A model generated the notes under the pieces. The model was not told the DNA's origin, searched no databases, and saw nothing but the letters and a program-made list of their open reading frames with translations. Shown here one piece after another: positions 16,272 to 25,956 of a stretch of 64,000 nucleotides of DNA. Both the position numbers and the translations under genes were made by a program. The stretch's first letter is position 1. The number at the start of each line of letters is the position of its first letter. The DNA is from Chlamydiales bacterium (GTDB lineage Bacteria; Chlamydiota; Chlamydiia; Chlamydiales; JAJFMA01): the NCBI GenBank assembly GCA_030679955.1, contig JAUXSF010000011.1, positions 1 through 64,000 on the forward strand, written 5' to 3'.

Positions 16272-17254
16272 CAGAACCCATTCTGCAGATCAAAAATCTC
16301 TCCAAGCACTTTAGGTTGGGAAAGGCCACTTTGATCGCTGTTAATCAACTGAACCTTACAATTGCTCGTGGCGAAACCCTTGGCCTAGTAGGAGAAAGCG
16401 GATGCGGTAAGTCTACAGTTGGCAAAACGCTGCTAAGGCTGAATGAACCGACGTCGGGACAGATCATTTTCGATGGCACAGATATCACCAAGCTAGATCG
16501 CAAAGGGATGCTGGCAATGCGCCAGCGCATGCAGATCATTTTCCAAGATCCCTATGCCTCCTTGAATCCTCGTATGACCGTGGAAGAGATCGTCGGTGAG
16601 CCCTTGGATATCCACCGTTTGGTGACGTCATCTCAACAACGTCGCGAACGCGTGGCAGAGATACTATCTCTAGTAGGACTCTCCGAGCATCACATGAGCC
16701 GCTACCCCCACGAGTTTAGTGGCGGACAAAGGCAGCGTATTGGCATTGCGCGGGCATTGGCGATCAACCCAGAGTTTTTGGTTTGTGACGAACCGTTGTC
16801 TGCTTTGGATGTTTCGGTTCAGGCACAAGTGGTCAATCTACTGCGTGACTTGCAGCAACGGCTGGGTCTGACGTATTTGTTTATTGCGCACGATCTTTCG
16901 ATGGTTGAATATTTGTCGCATCGCGTTGCCGTTATGTATTTAGGTAACTTGGTCGAACTAGCGCCCACAGCGGCGCTATTTAAAGATCCAAAGCATCCCT
17001 ACACACAGGCATTGCTGTCCGCAATTCCTATTCCTGACCCAAAAGAAGAGCGGCGTCGATCAAGGATCGTTGTGACAGGCGAAGTTCCAAGTCCCCTAAA
17101 TCCCCCTAGCGGATGCGTTTTCAGAACACGTTGCCCCTTTGCTATGCCGATCTGTTCACAAGTCATGCCACAGTGGCAAGAGGTTGCTCCTGATCATTTT
17201 GTTGCCTGCCACCTGTACAACAAACAACAGATTATCGAAAGAATGGGGATTTAA
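16268..17254 (+). CDS. oppF: Oligopeptide ABC transporter ATP-binding protein OppF
   Basis: 328-aa second ATPase of the opp transporter. It has Walker A (GESGCGKST), signature (FSGGQRQRIGIARAL), Walker B (FLVCDEPLSALD), H-loop (FIAHDLSM) and a C-terminal oligopeptide extension with CVFRTRCPFAMPIC. It ends about ten bases before a partial copy of repeat family B, which marks the end of the operon. No other terminator is obvious. Confidence 0.95.
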   Translation: MTEPILQIKNLSKHFRLGKATLIAVNQLNLTIARGETLGLVGESGCGKSTVGKTLLRLNEPTSGQIIFDGTDITKLDRKGMLAMRQRMQIIFQDPYASLNPRMTVEEIVGEPLDIHRLVTSSQQRRERVAEILSLVGLSEHHMSRYPHEFSGGQRQRIGIARALAINPEFLVCDEPLSALDVSVQAQVVNLLRDLQQRLGLTYLFIAHDLSMVEYLSHRVAVMYLGNLVELAPTAALFKDPKHPYTQALLSAIPIPDPKEERRRSRIVVTGEVPSPLNPPSGCVFRTRCPFAMPICSQVMPQWQEVAPDHFVACHLYNKQQIIERMGI

Positions 17255-17276
17255 CCGGATAGGCAGGATTTTTAGA
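17255..17276. repeat. Repeat family B, partial copy
   Basis: ccggataggcaggattttta matches the left part of copies at 4652 and 58207. The rest of the element is missing. Confidence 0.5.
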
Positions 17277-17298
17277 ACAAAAATTTATTTAGGCCCGT

Positions 17299-17973
17299 CT
17301 ATACTTTTTGATTGGCTTTGGCCGCTGCTGCTGCCTTGATTTTTGCTATTCTATCTTTGAGTATCTGAGCCTGTTTGGCTTGCTGAGCTTTAACCTGGTC
17401 AGCCAAAGATATTTTCGGTTTTGGTTCTTTTCTCGGGCTGGCTTTTATCTTCTTCAGATTATCCTGAGTATCCTCGAGAACTCGGTTGGGTACCACGCAA
17501 CCCTTTCCAAACCTCCCGACCTTTGCAGCGGGAATGGTCATACCCGGCTTGAATTTCCCCCAACCAAAGGGCTTAAGGACAACGACCGGTTTGTCAATTT
17601 CACTTATAGGTATACAACGTATTATGTCATCCGCTACCTCTTCTTAGATCTTCATCATCCACGCCCTTCTTGGGGACTTTGATACGAATGAGATCTTTAA
17701 CACTGCCGATCCACTTTTCTACATAAATGTTCTCAACTTCTGCTTTGTCGGTCTTTATTTGGGTTAAAGGATCAGTGAAGAGTTTTATGTATCTTGGATG
17801 AATACACATCCGGGGGAGCCAGCTTATAATTGATACTATTATATCTTTGGGTGCATATCTAGTGACTTAAAATAAAGTATATGTAGCTTTTTTTGGACAT
17901 GAATATCCGGATGTTCAAAGCATCATGTTTTTGCTTTTTCCTTGTCCTCTTCCGAAACTGAAACATCGAGCAT
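17299..17973 (-). pseudogene. Decayed gene with at least three frame disruptions
   Basis: GGGAGGGG seven bases before ATG 17973 is an excellent ribosome-binding site, but the frame meets TGA after 16 codons. Reading on in the same frame gives HPDIHVQKKLHILYFKSLDM, then a shift near 17845 joins it to KDIIVSIISW and RYIKLFTD. A further shift near 17645 joins GVDDEDLRR to EEVADDIIRCIPISEIDKP, then KPFGWGKFKPGMTIPAAKVG and a Lys/Ala-rich tail ending KANQKV. Joined this way the product is about 220 aa. The first part is reminiscent of a transposase-type helix-turn-helix (weak). The second part is unknown. The separate 60- and 80-codon frames here are fragments of it. Confidence 0.6.
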
Positions 17974-18102
17974 CTTGTTACCCCTCCCTAATTGTCCAAA
18001 AGAAATAGCATGAAGATTTTGCGGATTTCGTAAATAGAAAATTTAATTTTCGGTACTGACTTGGAATTTTGAATAGGCGACTTTTTCAAAGTCTTGGACC
18101 TA

Positions 18103-18118
18103 GTGTGGTATACCACAC
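18103..18118. promoter_or_regulatory. Perfect 16-base palindrome
   Basis: GTGTGGTATACCACAC lies in the gap between the decayed gene and the 3' end of the SH2/kinase gene. Perfect dyad symmetry is typical of a dimeric repressor operator. A 6-bp hairpin (gacttt/aaagtc) lies just beside it. No U-run follows, so it is not a good terminator. Confidence 0.4.
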
Positions 18119-18147
18119 AGGAGTTAAAAAGAATCTGACTGAAATAA

Positions 18148-21100
18148 TTATCTTTTTGAGTAAGGTTCAATCTCTAACTTGCTTTTAAACTCAGCAAAAC
18201 TTGAAAAACGCATAGATACATTATCGGGACCGGTTACTATGATGGCTGATTTGTTAAAAACGCAGCTGAGGTGAATAAGAGCGACTTGGTCGCTACGCGC
18301 ATTAATAGAAATAATAAAGTCACCAACCTCGCCAAAATTACTATCAGGCAGTCTTACCAACCAGGTATTTTCAGGAAGGATGGAAGCAGTATCTGTCCTA
18401 TTGATCGAAAGATTAATATAGTCGGGAAGGGCATCCATTTTATTTTTATAGTAATCTAGTAGCTCATACCTTTTCCCTGAGTCATCCACTACAAACAATT
18501 TGTTTTCAAATACGCCAGAATAATCTAGCTTAGAAAACTTCTTCAAACCATCCAGAGCCAAATTATTTTCACAAATTATGACCTCATTAGCACTAAAATT
18601 ACCAGCAATAGTCATTCCAATAATCTTTTGATTAGGATCGATTCTGAAGCCTACTTTTTGCGCGAGTCCTATTGCCTTAAGTTGTTGAATGTGTCGGTAA
18701 TCAGAAGGTGAGAGAGTCTTTAAATCAAAATGAGTGTCTACGTTAATTAGATCTAGTTCTTCCGCTGGCTGCTTGCTATCTTCAGTCTGTTGCAGCAGTT
18801 GCAGCGGTGCCTCCACAGAATCAGGTTCTTCACCCAAATTTTCTAGCGCATCTAGACTCGTTTTTAGCAAGACTTCAACTGCCTCAATATTAGCAAACCA
18901 GCGCTTTTTTTCAGAATTAGGATCAGTTACTAATATCCCCCCTTCCCTAAATAGACATTCGTAGTGAGTGATCTTGCCTTCATTTTTAGCAGTAATTACA
19001 AAGTTGCCCGTTTCCCCTTCCTCACTGTCAGGGCGCCTGATGAGCAAGGAGGACTCTGGACAGAGCCCCTCCGCATCATATCGAGTCAGAAGTAAATAAT
19101 CGGAATAGGTATTCAGTCTTTCCACGTAATAATTATTCAACTCATGCCTCTTTCCTGAGTCACCTACTGCAAACAAGCGCCCTTCAAACACCTCTGAAAA
19201 ATCTATTTTAGACAACTTCGTCGTACCATCTAGCGTCTTTTCGCAAAAGACAAGCTCAGTGGGACCGTTACGACATATGCTAGGGCCAAGGGGCTTGACA
19301 TCTGGGCGGAAAGTACTTTCTTTTTCAAAAGTGAATCCATTATTTTGCAGGAGTTCTATCGCTTTTTCATATTGTATTTGCAAGCAATCAGCACGTCGAA
19401 CATCTTTTAACTCAACAACTGCATCCGCTTTAACCTTAAATAAAAAGCTATCCGCCATCCGCCTTCTATAGCCTTTTTCTTCTTGCCCTACTTGCAGATT
19501 AGCCGCTATAGCAACCTTATCCATTACTTGTTCAAAACTAAGGGAGGAATCCTGACACCACTCACGAACCTGTGCGACATCAAGGCCTAGCTTTTTTGCA
19601 CCATCGATAATATTATCGATTGGGACATCCAATCTCGCCAAGCCATAGCTATCTTTCTGTTTCTCAGCAAGAACAGCTGGGTCTATGGAATCTGTCATCA
19701 ACTTATCTTCAAGCAGAATCGCCACACGCAGAACCCCATAGAATTTCAAGTCTGGATAACATGCGAACGTGAAATCTCTTAAATTGCGCACATTAGGATC
19801 GCTAACCGCGCGTTCCATCCCTTCGACCCTCTCGCTCATCGCCGCTAAAACATTCTTGGAATTCCACCATCCGACCGGTAAGCTTTCCAAACGAGCCTTA
19901 GAGGAAGAAAGGTCTACAAAATCACGCAATTCACCCACTCGTTCTTTCCATAAAGCGGCTTCGTTACGCAACAACCTACGGTCCTCCTCTGTTAATGGTT
20001 CATAGACTCGATCACTTCTCAAAAAACCCGAGCGGAACGGAAGGATTACTTTTCCCGCCCAAGCCATTGGCCGGTTTGTTTGCGGCAAGCTTCTAGAATT
20101 ATCAAAAAAACTGATCCTTCCACCTGCATCAACAAGCACGTTTGAGCCATGGGCATCGAACATCCCCATACCTATTTGGGTAGTGACTCCTATGATTGTC
20201 TCTTCCTTACTTAAATCTTTTTGGTCAGCAAGGAGCTGGTGTAACGTTTGCCCTTCATGAGCAACCTGAATACTCCCCATAGGTCGATCGAAGACATGCG
20301 TTTCCAGGGTAATAGTATGGAAGTCTCCCTGATCATCAATAATACCAACCTCTTTACCGTCTGATGAGTTTGAGACATCCTGCTTAGTGATCATACCTAT
20401 TCGTCCAGTTGGAACAAAACGCCTCTCCATCCCCATCACGACAGCAGCATCGTACATAAAATGCTCCATCGCAGATGCAGCAGACTCCTCCTTTGCTCCT
20501 ATTTTATAATAACCGATTAGCTTGCCACTATTGTCATAGACCTTCTTAACAATATTTACGGAGGTGCCAAGAGCAGCCACTTCGTTCTCTTGCTTCAGTA
20601 GCCAGGCTCTACCATCTCTCTTAACCTGTTGCAGTTTAGCTTGATTGGCCAAGGCACTCTCAGTAATACGACGTCTCGGTGGAATATCCTGCACAGACGA
20701 AGCTTCTGCCGCTTGACTCCTTCGAGAAGCTATCTCCTCAATTGCCTGCTTAAACTCAACAACACCCGCATCTGTCAACGCTTGCTTTCCTAACAAATGC
20801 TCCTCCAAAGTTACCCGGTATTCCTTCGAGAAGTCTAACAGCGTTAATCCTTGCAGGAGCTCTGGTTGATTCTCAAAACCAGCAATAATTTCAGATATTT
20901 TTTTTAAATTACTGTGGAGAACTTCGACATGAACGGCGATTTGAGGTGTGAACGTAGGGTCTTCACGTAATTCATAAGCATCTCTTAAATACTGTAGACA
21001 ATCCTTTATCAATGGACATTGTTTTTGCTGCTCACTCAAACGCTGAGCCTCCTGCGCAGTCACACATTTACCCAAATGGGTGTGGCGATCCCGCACTCCC

Positions 21101-21567
21101 CTTTGGCGATCCAGCACCCTCTGCGCCGTTTGCTCAATTTGATCGGCTTTATCAGACTCGTTAATGTCAATTAGCAGTGCAGCCGCTTCACCAACACTGG
21201 CTTGGTAAGCGTCGAGCTGCGCATCTGATAGTGGTGGAGATAGTGGAGATAGCTCTAAAATATTAGCCAGTGATTCTATAGGATTCCCCTTAACCTTCTC
21301 AACCCCTGCTAAAATCTTAGCTGCTAAAGCATCCGCCCGACTTTCTTTGTGCGCCTTATTCAGACTCGCTAAACTATTATCTTCATTGATTTTCAGCGTC
21401 TTTAACGCCTTTATACTTACCGACGGAGACTCCTTGCTAGCAAAAATCTCGCTCAAGGGCTTATCCTTATTCTGAACTCCCTCGCTGCCGTTTTTTTTCG
21501 ATGCGTTGACCTCTTTTGGGTTAATCGGAGAGCACTCTCCCCTCCAGCTTGCTTCGTTTACTTCCAT
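18148..21567 (-). CDS. Putative effector: PI-kinase-like domain plus two SH2-like domains, 1139 aa
   Basis: Start chosen at ATG 21567, preceded by GGGG; the 24 codons upstream are promoter-like. Residues 330-500 resemble a PI3/PI4-kinase-type fold: a candidate ATP lysine at 355 (GYYKIG), a catalytic loop FDAHGSN (Asp471, His473, Asn476; compare DRHNDN) and a metal-site Asp489 (FFDNS). The C-terminus holds two copies of a roughly 150-residue unit. Each opens with a beta-rich stretch (IDFSEVFEGRLFAVGDSGKR; LDYSGVFENKLFVVDDSGKR) and ends in an SH2-like module. These are LTRYDAEGL..SLLIRRPDS..GNFVITAK..ITHYECLF (candidate pTyr-binding Arg844) and INRTDTASI..TWLVRLPDS..GDFIISIN..FSSFAEFKSKL (Arg1072). 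The gene diverges from another effector-like gene. A HipA-type kinase is an alternative for the first domain. Confidence 0.55.
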   Translation of the reverse strand: MEVNEASWRGECSPINPKEVNASKKNGSEGVQNKDKPLSEIFASKESPSVSIKALKTLKINEDNSLASLNKAHKESRADALAAKILAGVEKVKGNPIESLANILELSPLSPPLSDAQLDAYQASVGEAAALLIDINESDKADQIEQTAQRVLDRQRGVRDRHTHLGKCVTAQEAQRLSEQQKQCPLIKDCLQYLRDAYELREDPTFTPQIAVHVEVLHSNLKKISEIIAGFENQPELLQGLTLLDFSKEYRVTLEEHLLGKQALTDAGVVEFKQAIEEIASRRSQAAEASSVQDIPPRRRITESALANQAKLQQVKRDGRAWLLKQENEVAALGTSVNIVKKVYDNSGKLIGYYKIGAKEESAASAMEHFMYDAAVVMGMERRFVPTGRIGMITKQDVSNSSDGKEVGIIDDQGDFHTITLETHVFDRPMGSIQVAHEGQTLHQLLADQKDLSKEETIIGVTTQIGMGMFDAHGSNVLVDAGGRISFFDNSRSLPQTNRPMAWAGKVILPFRSGFLRSDRVYEPLTEEDRRLLRNEAALWKERVGELRDFVDLSSSKARLESLPVGWWNSKNVLAAMSERVEGMERAVSDPNVRNLRDFTFACYPDLKFYGVLRVAILLEDKLMTDSIDPAVLAEKQKDSYGLARLDVPIDNIIDGAKKLGLDVAQVREWCQDSSLSFEQVMDKVAIAANLQVGQEEKGYRRRMADSFLFKVKADAVVELKDVRRADCLQIQYEKAIELLQNNGFTFEKESTFRPDVKPLGPSICRNGPTELVFCEKTLDGTTKLSKIDFSEVFEGRLFAVGDSGKRHELNNYYVERLNTYSDYLLLTRYDAEGLCPESSLLIRRPDSEEGETGNFVITAKNEGKITHYECLFREGGILVTDPNSEKKRWFANIEAVEVLLKTSLDALENLGEEPDSVEAPLQLLQQTEDSKQPAEELDLINVDTHFDLKTLSPSDYRHIQQLKAIGLAQKVGFRIDPNQKIIGMTIAGNFSANEVIICENNLALDGLKKFSKLDYSGVFENKLFVVDDSGKRYELLDYYKNKMDALPDYINLSINRTDTASILPENTWLVRLPDSNFGEVGDFIISINARSDQVALIHLSCVFNKSAIIVTGPDNVSMRFSSFAEFKSKLEIEPYSKR

Positions 21568-21660
21568 AGCACCCCAATTGTTATAATTATTGATTATACA
21601 ATTAAATAGTTTTAATTTATCAAACATTAAAATAAACATAACATAACAAATGACTCTTTA
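21568..21660 (-). promoter_or_regulatory. AT-rich promoter region of the SH2/kinase gene
   Basis: On the minus strand the region reads through tttattttaatg to gtataatcaat (plus coordinates 21589-21599). The same 11 bases occur before the gene at 62582. tataat is a good -10 candidate. No convincing -35 is visible. Confidence 0.4.
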
Positions 21661-21689
21661 AAAAAGGATAATTTTTAAAAAATTAATAG

Positions 21690-21880
21690 TATTCCCTTAG
21701 AAGTGCTGAAGTCGAATGTGAGAGACTGTGAGCGCATACTAACAAATGCCCCAGGATTATACCCGCGGACTACTCGTTCAAAAAAGGAGAAGCAGCTATC
21801 CTGAAGCGCCCTTCAAAATCGGCGTCATCTAGTGTTCCTTAGCGTCACGGCGATAGCCGTGATCTTCTTTATTCTTTAGC
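21690..21880 (+). ncRNA. Candidate small RNA between two divergent effector genes
   Basis: A GC-richer island of about 170 bases inside an AT-rich divergent gap, with no plausible ORF. It ends in tcacggc-gata-gccgtga (21845-21862), a 7-bp stem with a tetraloop, followed by tcttctttattctttag, which looks like an intrinsic terminator on the plus strand. Since no gene lies upstream on that strand, an independent transcript is one explanation. A remnant of a lost gene is another. Confidence 0.25.
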
Positions 21881-21947
21881 TCTCAACTTGTACTTACTTT
21901 TAAAAGAATTAGTATTATAATTAATATGTAATTATTATTGAGGTGTC

Positions 21948-24900
21948 ATGGATAATATTAACAAATATAAGAACATTGATAGTAATCACCAGTGGAAAGT
22001 CGGAAACGAAGGGGTGGAGGTTTCCGCTAAGAGGGGACGATTAGGCAAGATTGCGGATCGCCTTACCGGCAATACAAGCATTAGCAAAGTTTACTCTTAC
22101 ATGAAGCAAGATATTGCTAAAGTGGAGCCAGGAACAATTGCCGAGGCTCACGAACTTGTTTCTCTGCGTGATAATGTTCTTAAGCACAGTTCAGATTATT
22201 ACACAAAAACAGGAACTGTAGCCCGTTTCTTAGGTGGTAATGGTGATGTGAAGCGCAACGCCCAGGAGCTATCCGATGCAGTTGACGCCAAGCTCATTAA
22301 ACTCTTTATGGGAATCGAGGTAAATCCAGCAGAAATAGACGATCAAGATCGCCAGGTGGCGAAGCTTCTATACGAAGGCCTGACTGATACCCATGCACCG
22401 AAACAAAAGATCGAAGAACTAGTTCGCTTTGTAGAAAGTTCGGGAATCACCAAAACCAGCAACAATACATTCTGGCAAAAGTTTTCTGACTTGGGTTTCC
22501 CTGTAGCTCAATATGCCTTAGCCATCTCTTTAGAAAGCCGCGCAAATAAGAATCCCGAGATGGTAAAGCTGATCAACCAACGCGATCGACTGCAAATGGA
22601 CCTAAATAGTCTTGAGGCTCAGAAAGATGAAAAAATCACCGATGTAGATGTAGGAAGAAACCTGATTCATCAGGCGGCCGAGAAGAAAAAGGAAGTAGAG
22701 CTCGTTAGAGCGGAAATAGTGAAGCTTGAAAACAAGCTAGGTCCAGAAACCCGCGAACTTAAGAAACAAGCACATGAAGCTTACGGACAAGCTGCAAATA
22801 ATGGCGTAATTGAAGCAATGGTGTTCATGGAGAAGGCGCACCGCACGGGGCAAACTCTGGGGATCCTTAAAGATCCTGTGGAAGCACACCGTCTGGCGAA
22901 ACAACTGGCTCCCCACAACAACAAGTTTGAAATTCAAGTCGCCATAGAAGCTCTCTCTGGCCGAGGAATACCCATCAATCTACAAGAGGCTCAGGAAGCG
23001 GCAGAGCGACTTCTGGCTCAACCTGATCTCACTCATATGGTAAAAACTCAAGCTGAGGCGCTCCGACGTGTTTGCGAGGTGCTTAGTCGTCCTGCTCGTT
23101 CGGTGAATGAACAGGAGACACTAGCCTTTCAGCAGGCGGTTAAACGTCTTTGGCCAATGCCCGAGGATTATAGGCCAGTGCTATTCAATCTTCACGAAAA
23201 TGGTCATATCCTGGCCAGCTGCGTGATGGCTGGTATGGTGGAAGCGCAGCTTGCAGAGCAAAAAAACATACCTCCTGATCAGATCGAGGAAGCTAAGGCT
23301 GGGGTTATTGATATCTATACTCGCGCTGCCGATGAAGGCGTTGCGCTCGCTAAAAAGCGTCTATTTCAAATCAATTACAACGGCGAATATGGTCGCAGTC
23401 TATCTGATGATCAACTTCTGGCAGATGCTAACCGGGCTAAAGATGTTTATCCCGGCGCAGCGTTTTATAGCGAATTGCAAAACCTTCTTCGAGGTGCTGA
23501 CGACCCGGCTAACATGCTAAACGCTGTAAAGCTAACAGCTCAGACTGTTGTGGAGAGTGAATCTCCTGCATCGCCTATTTCAAGCACCGCAATAGCAGCA
23601 TTATCCTTGGTAGCTGGGCTCGAAGAAATCAATCCTACCCAGCGGCAATTAGAGGCGTTTGAAAATGTTATAGAACACATGATACCCGAAGGTGAAAGGG
23701 AAGGATTTATCATAAGATATGCCACTGCTGGATATCCAGGAGCACAGTATTACCTAGCTAACAAACAGGAAAACAATGATCCAGTATACGCAATAGAACT
23801 ATATACTCGAGCAGCTAAACGCGATCATCTGCCGTCGATGGCTAAACTAGCGCAACTCTATCGCGAGGGAAGTCCAAGCATTAATCCTTCACCTCCTGAA
23901 GCGCATTACTGGACAGCAAAGCTAAGCGCAACAGACACTACGGCGATGTTACAGACAGCCACAGATCTCACTACTGGCTACGGCACGCTAATCGATCTTG
24001 TCAGTGCAAGACATGCCTTTCAAGCAGTGTTTGAAAACGAAAACTCTTTGCCTGCTAACCGCGAGCATGCGGCACGCATGTTTATAGGACTGGCAGAAAA
24101 TGCTCTGAGAGAATCATTCGGACCTTCTCGCGATATCGAGAATCAACTAGCGCTAATGGAAGAAAAGTCGCATCTACATAAAGCACAGTTTATTCTTGGT
24201 CATATGTACGAAAAAGGGCAACTGGTCCCTCAAGATATCGCCAAGGCTCACCAACTACACGAAGTCTCTGGTGCTGCGCAAGCAAGACTCGAGAGCGCTC
24301 GCGAATTTGAGCAACTGCGTAACTACCAAAGAGCCTTCGATGACTATTGCAAGGCCTGGCAAATGGGTTCTGCAGACGCCTGGTATCCCGCTGCGCGAAT
24401 ATCTGAATCGGGCTTAATCCCAGATCGTACTGAAGCAATTAAATTGTACACATCCGCGGCAATACCTCAAGGTGACACAAGACTTCTATTAGCTTTAGGA
24501 CGTATGCAGAACGAGCCAATTAAGGCTGCCGCATACTTCTTGCAAGCCGCCAACGCCAGCTCTGGACTAGAAAGGCTTACCGCCCTAGGAGAATATCTAC
24601 AATTGATTGACAGCGGTAAACTCGTGTCTAAAGCAAACGATCGCAGGATGATTGAAGTGCTACGTGAAGACGTGAGTGAAGCTGCTAAAACCTTTCCTTA
24701 TGACTTAGCGGCACACTTAGCTTTGGCACAAACTCCAGTAGAAAAACTGGATCTGCTTAGAACTGTCGTTTTAATGACACCACTCGTAGATGGACAAAAT
24801 CCGCTGCTTGGTAGGGCTTTGGCGGACATTTCTGGCTCCATTTATGGCGCAGTGGAAGCACAGGGAGTGCAGGATGAGTTTTTTTACGATGTTACGTCCA

Positions 24901-25949
24901 ATCCTATTGTGCAGCACTTGGCTACTAAGGCAAACGCGGAACATGAGATCGCGACCTTCCTCAATCCAGAGACACGGTTTGAATGGATGGTCGACAACCG
25001 ACATGAATTAATCGAAAATAGCTTGGTGAATACCAACGATGCCATCTTCTTGCGCCTAGAAGGATTTAACAAGCGCCAAGCAGCCTTTGATACCTTCGTT
25101 AAAAGTAACCCAAAGTTCATACGAGCTGGAGAGGCACGTGATGAAGCTTTTTCCAGATGGCTAGAAGATCATACTGCCGACTCCAATATCGATGCGATTC
25201 TTCCTAAAAAGTATCTTGGGACAGGTAGCTATGCTGTTGATCCGGATGATCTTGCTGAGGTAAGTGCCAAAGTACAAAGAATTTATCGCTTTCAGAGCAT
25301 TATGGGCCCTAATGATGCAAAGCTAGTAGAGGCAGGAGTTGGCATTAATCAAAGCATGGTTTTAGATGAAACAGAGTTATTCCTGGACCCTGCGGGTCTA
25401 GAAAAAATGATCGCGCATTTTGATCATATCTGCGAAGCGGAGAAGGCTAGCAGTGGTGAAGAACCTGTTCTATTCCATTGCCAACGTGGTAAGTCACGTA
25501 GCGCTGCTAGCATGGTTGCTGTCCTTGTGGCTCAAATGAATCTGACCGTAGAAGATGCTGAAAAGGTGGTGATGGATGGTAGACCAGTCATAGGTATCTC
25601 TACAAACCTCAGAGCTGCGCTGCACTTTTGGGCGAAGTCAAGGCTGGAAAACCAAGATATAGATAATAACCGCCTTCACTTTATCTCTCATCGTGCCGAA
25701 GAAGCAGTGAAAACAAATAGGCCAGACAACCTGCGCTACCTTGTCAAAGGACTAGTAGAAGGGGAAGAGAATCTCACAGCTGATCCACAGCTTGTTGGCA
25801 GGCTTCTAGACACTATTCGTACCTCCCCACTTCGTAATGGCTATTTAGAGGCTTTGAACATCAACGCAAACCAGCTACAGCTTGTCATCGATGGTTTGAA
25901 TAATGCGCCTGATTCAGAATTCATCAAGAAGTGGTCCGCCACCCTTTAA
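21948..25949 (+). CDS. Putative effector: Sel1-like repeats plus dual-specificity phosphatase domain, 1333 aa
   Basis: GAGG lies seven bases before ATG 21948. Residues 270-900 contain many Sel1/TPR-like units, for example GAQYYLANKQ followed by PVYAIELYTRAAKRDHLPSM, and KAQFILGHMYEKG followed by DIAKAHQLHEVSGAA. Near residue 1177 is HCQRGKSRS, the complete HCXXGXXRS loop of cysteine phosphatases (Cys1178, Arg1184), with the downstream helix AASMVAVLVAQMNLTVEDA typical of dual-specificity enzymes. The repeats probably bind a host or bacterial partner and the phosphatase acts on phosphoprotein or phospholipid; the substrate is unknown. There is no signal peptide. It is transcribed away from the SH2/kinase gene. 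Confidence 0.65.
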   Translation: MDNINKYKNIDSNHQWKVGNEGVEVSAKRGRLGKIADRLTGNTSISKVYSYMKQDIAKVEPGTIAEAHELVSLRDNVLKHSSDYYTKTGTVARFLGGNGDVKRNAQELSDAVDAKLIKLFMGIEVNPAEIDDQDRQVAKLLYEGLTDTHAPKQKIEELVRFVESSGITKTSNNTFWQKFSDLGFPVAQYALAISLESRANKNPEMVKLINQRDRLQMDLNSLEAQKDEKITDVDVGRNLIHQAAEKKKEVELVRAEIVKLENKLGPETRELKKQAHEAYGQAANNGVIEAMVFMEKAHRTGQTLGILKDPVEAHRLAKQLAPHNNKFEIQVAIEALSGRGIPINLQEAQEAAERLLAQPDLTHMVKTQAEALRRVCEVLSRPARSVNEQETLAFQQAVKRLWPMPEDYRPVLFNLHENGHILASCVMAGMVEAQLAEQKNIPPDQIEEAKAGVIDIYTRAADEGVALAKKRLFQINYNGEYGRSLSDDQLLADANRAKDVYPGAAFYSELQNLLRGADDPANMLNAVKLTAQTVVESESPASPISSTAIAALSLVAGLEEINPTQRQLEAFENVIEHMIPEGEREGFIIRYATAGYPGAQYYLANKQENNDPVYAIELYTRAAKRDHLPSMAKLAQLYREGSPSINPSPPEAHYWTAKLSATDTTAMLQTATDLTTGYGTLIDLVSARHAFQAVFENENSLPANREHAARMFIGLAENALRESFGPSRDIENQLALMEEKSHLHKAQFILGHMYEKGQLVPQDIAKAHQLHEVSGAAQARLESAREFEQLRNYQRAFDDYCKAWQMGSADAWYPAARISESGLIPDRTEAIKLYTSAAIPQGDTRLLLALGRMQNEPIKAAAYFLQAANASSGLERLTALGEYLQLIDSGKLVSKANDRRMIEVLREDVSEAAKTFPYDLAAHLALAQTPVEKLDLLRTVVLMTPLVDGQNPLLGRALADISGSIYGAVEAQGVQDEFFYDVTSNPIVQHLATKANAEHEIATFLNPETRFEWMVDNRHELIENSLVNTNDAIFLRLEGFNKRQAAFDTFVKSNPKFIRAGEARDEAFSRWLEDHTADSNIDAILPKKYLGTGSYAVDPDDLAEVSAKVQRIYRFQSIMGPNDAKLVEAGVGINQSMVLDETELFLDPAGLEKMIAHFDHICEAEKASSGEEPVLFHCQRGKSRSAASMVAVLVAQMNLTVEDAEKVVMDGRPVIGISTNLRAALHFWAKSRLENQDIDNNRLHFISHRAEEAVKTNRPDNLRYLVKGLVEGEENLTADPQLVGRLLDTIRTSPLRNGYLEALNINANQLQLVIDGLNNAPDSEFIKKWSATL

Positions 25950-25956
25950 CGGATTT

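Noticed and set aside
17299-17809. Two separate small genes of 80 and 60 codons
   Set aside because: Reading upstream of each in frame shows they are pieces of one interrupted coding sequence, so I merged them as a pseudogene.
17988-18170. 60-codon minus-strand frame
   Set aside because: It spans the palindrome and the 3' end of the SH2/kinase gene, with AT-driven composition and no start signal.
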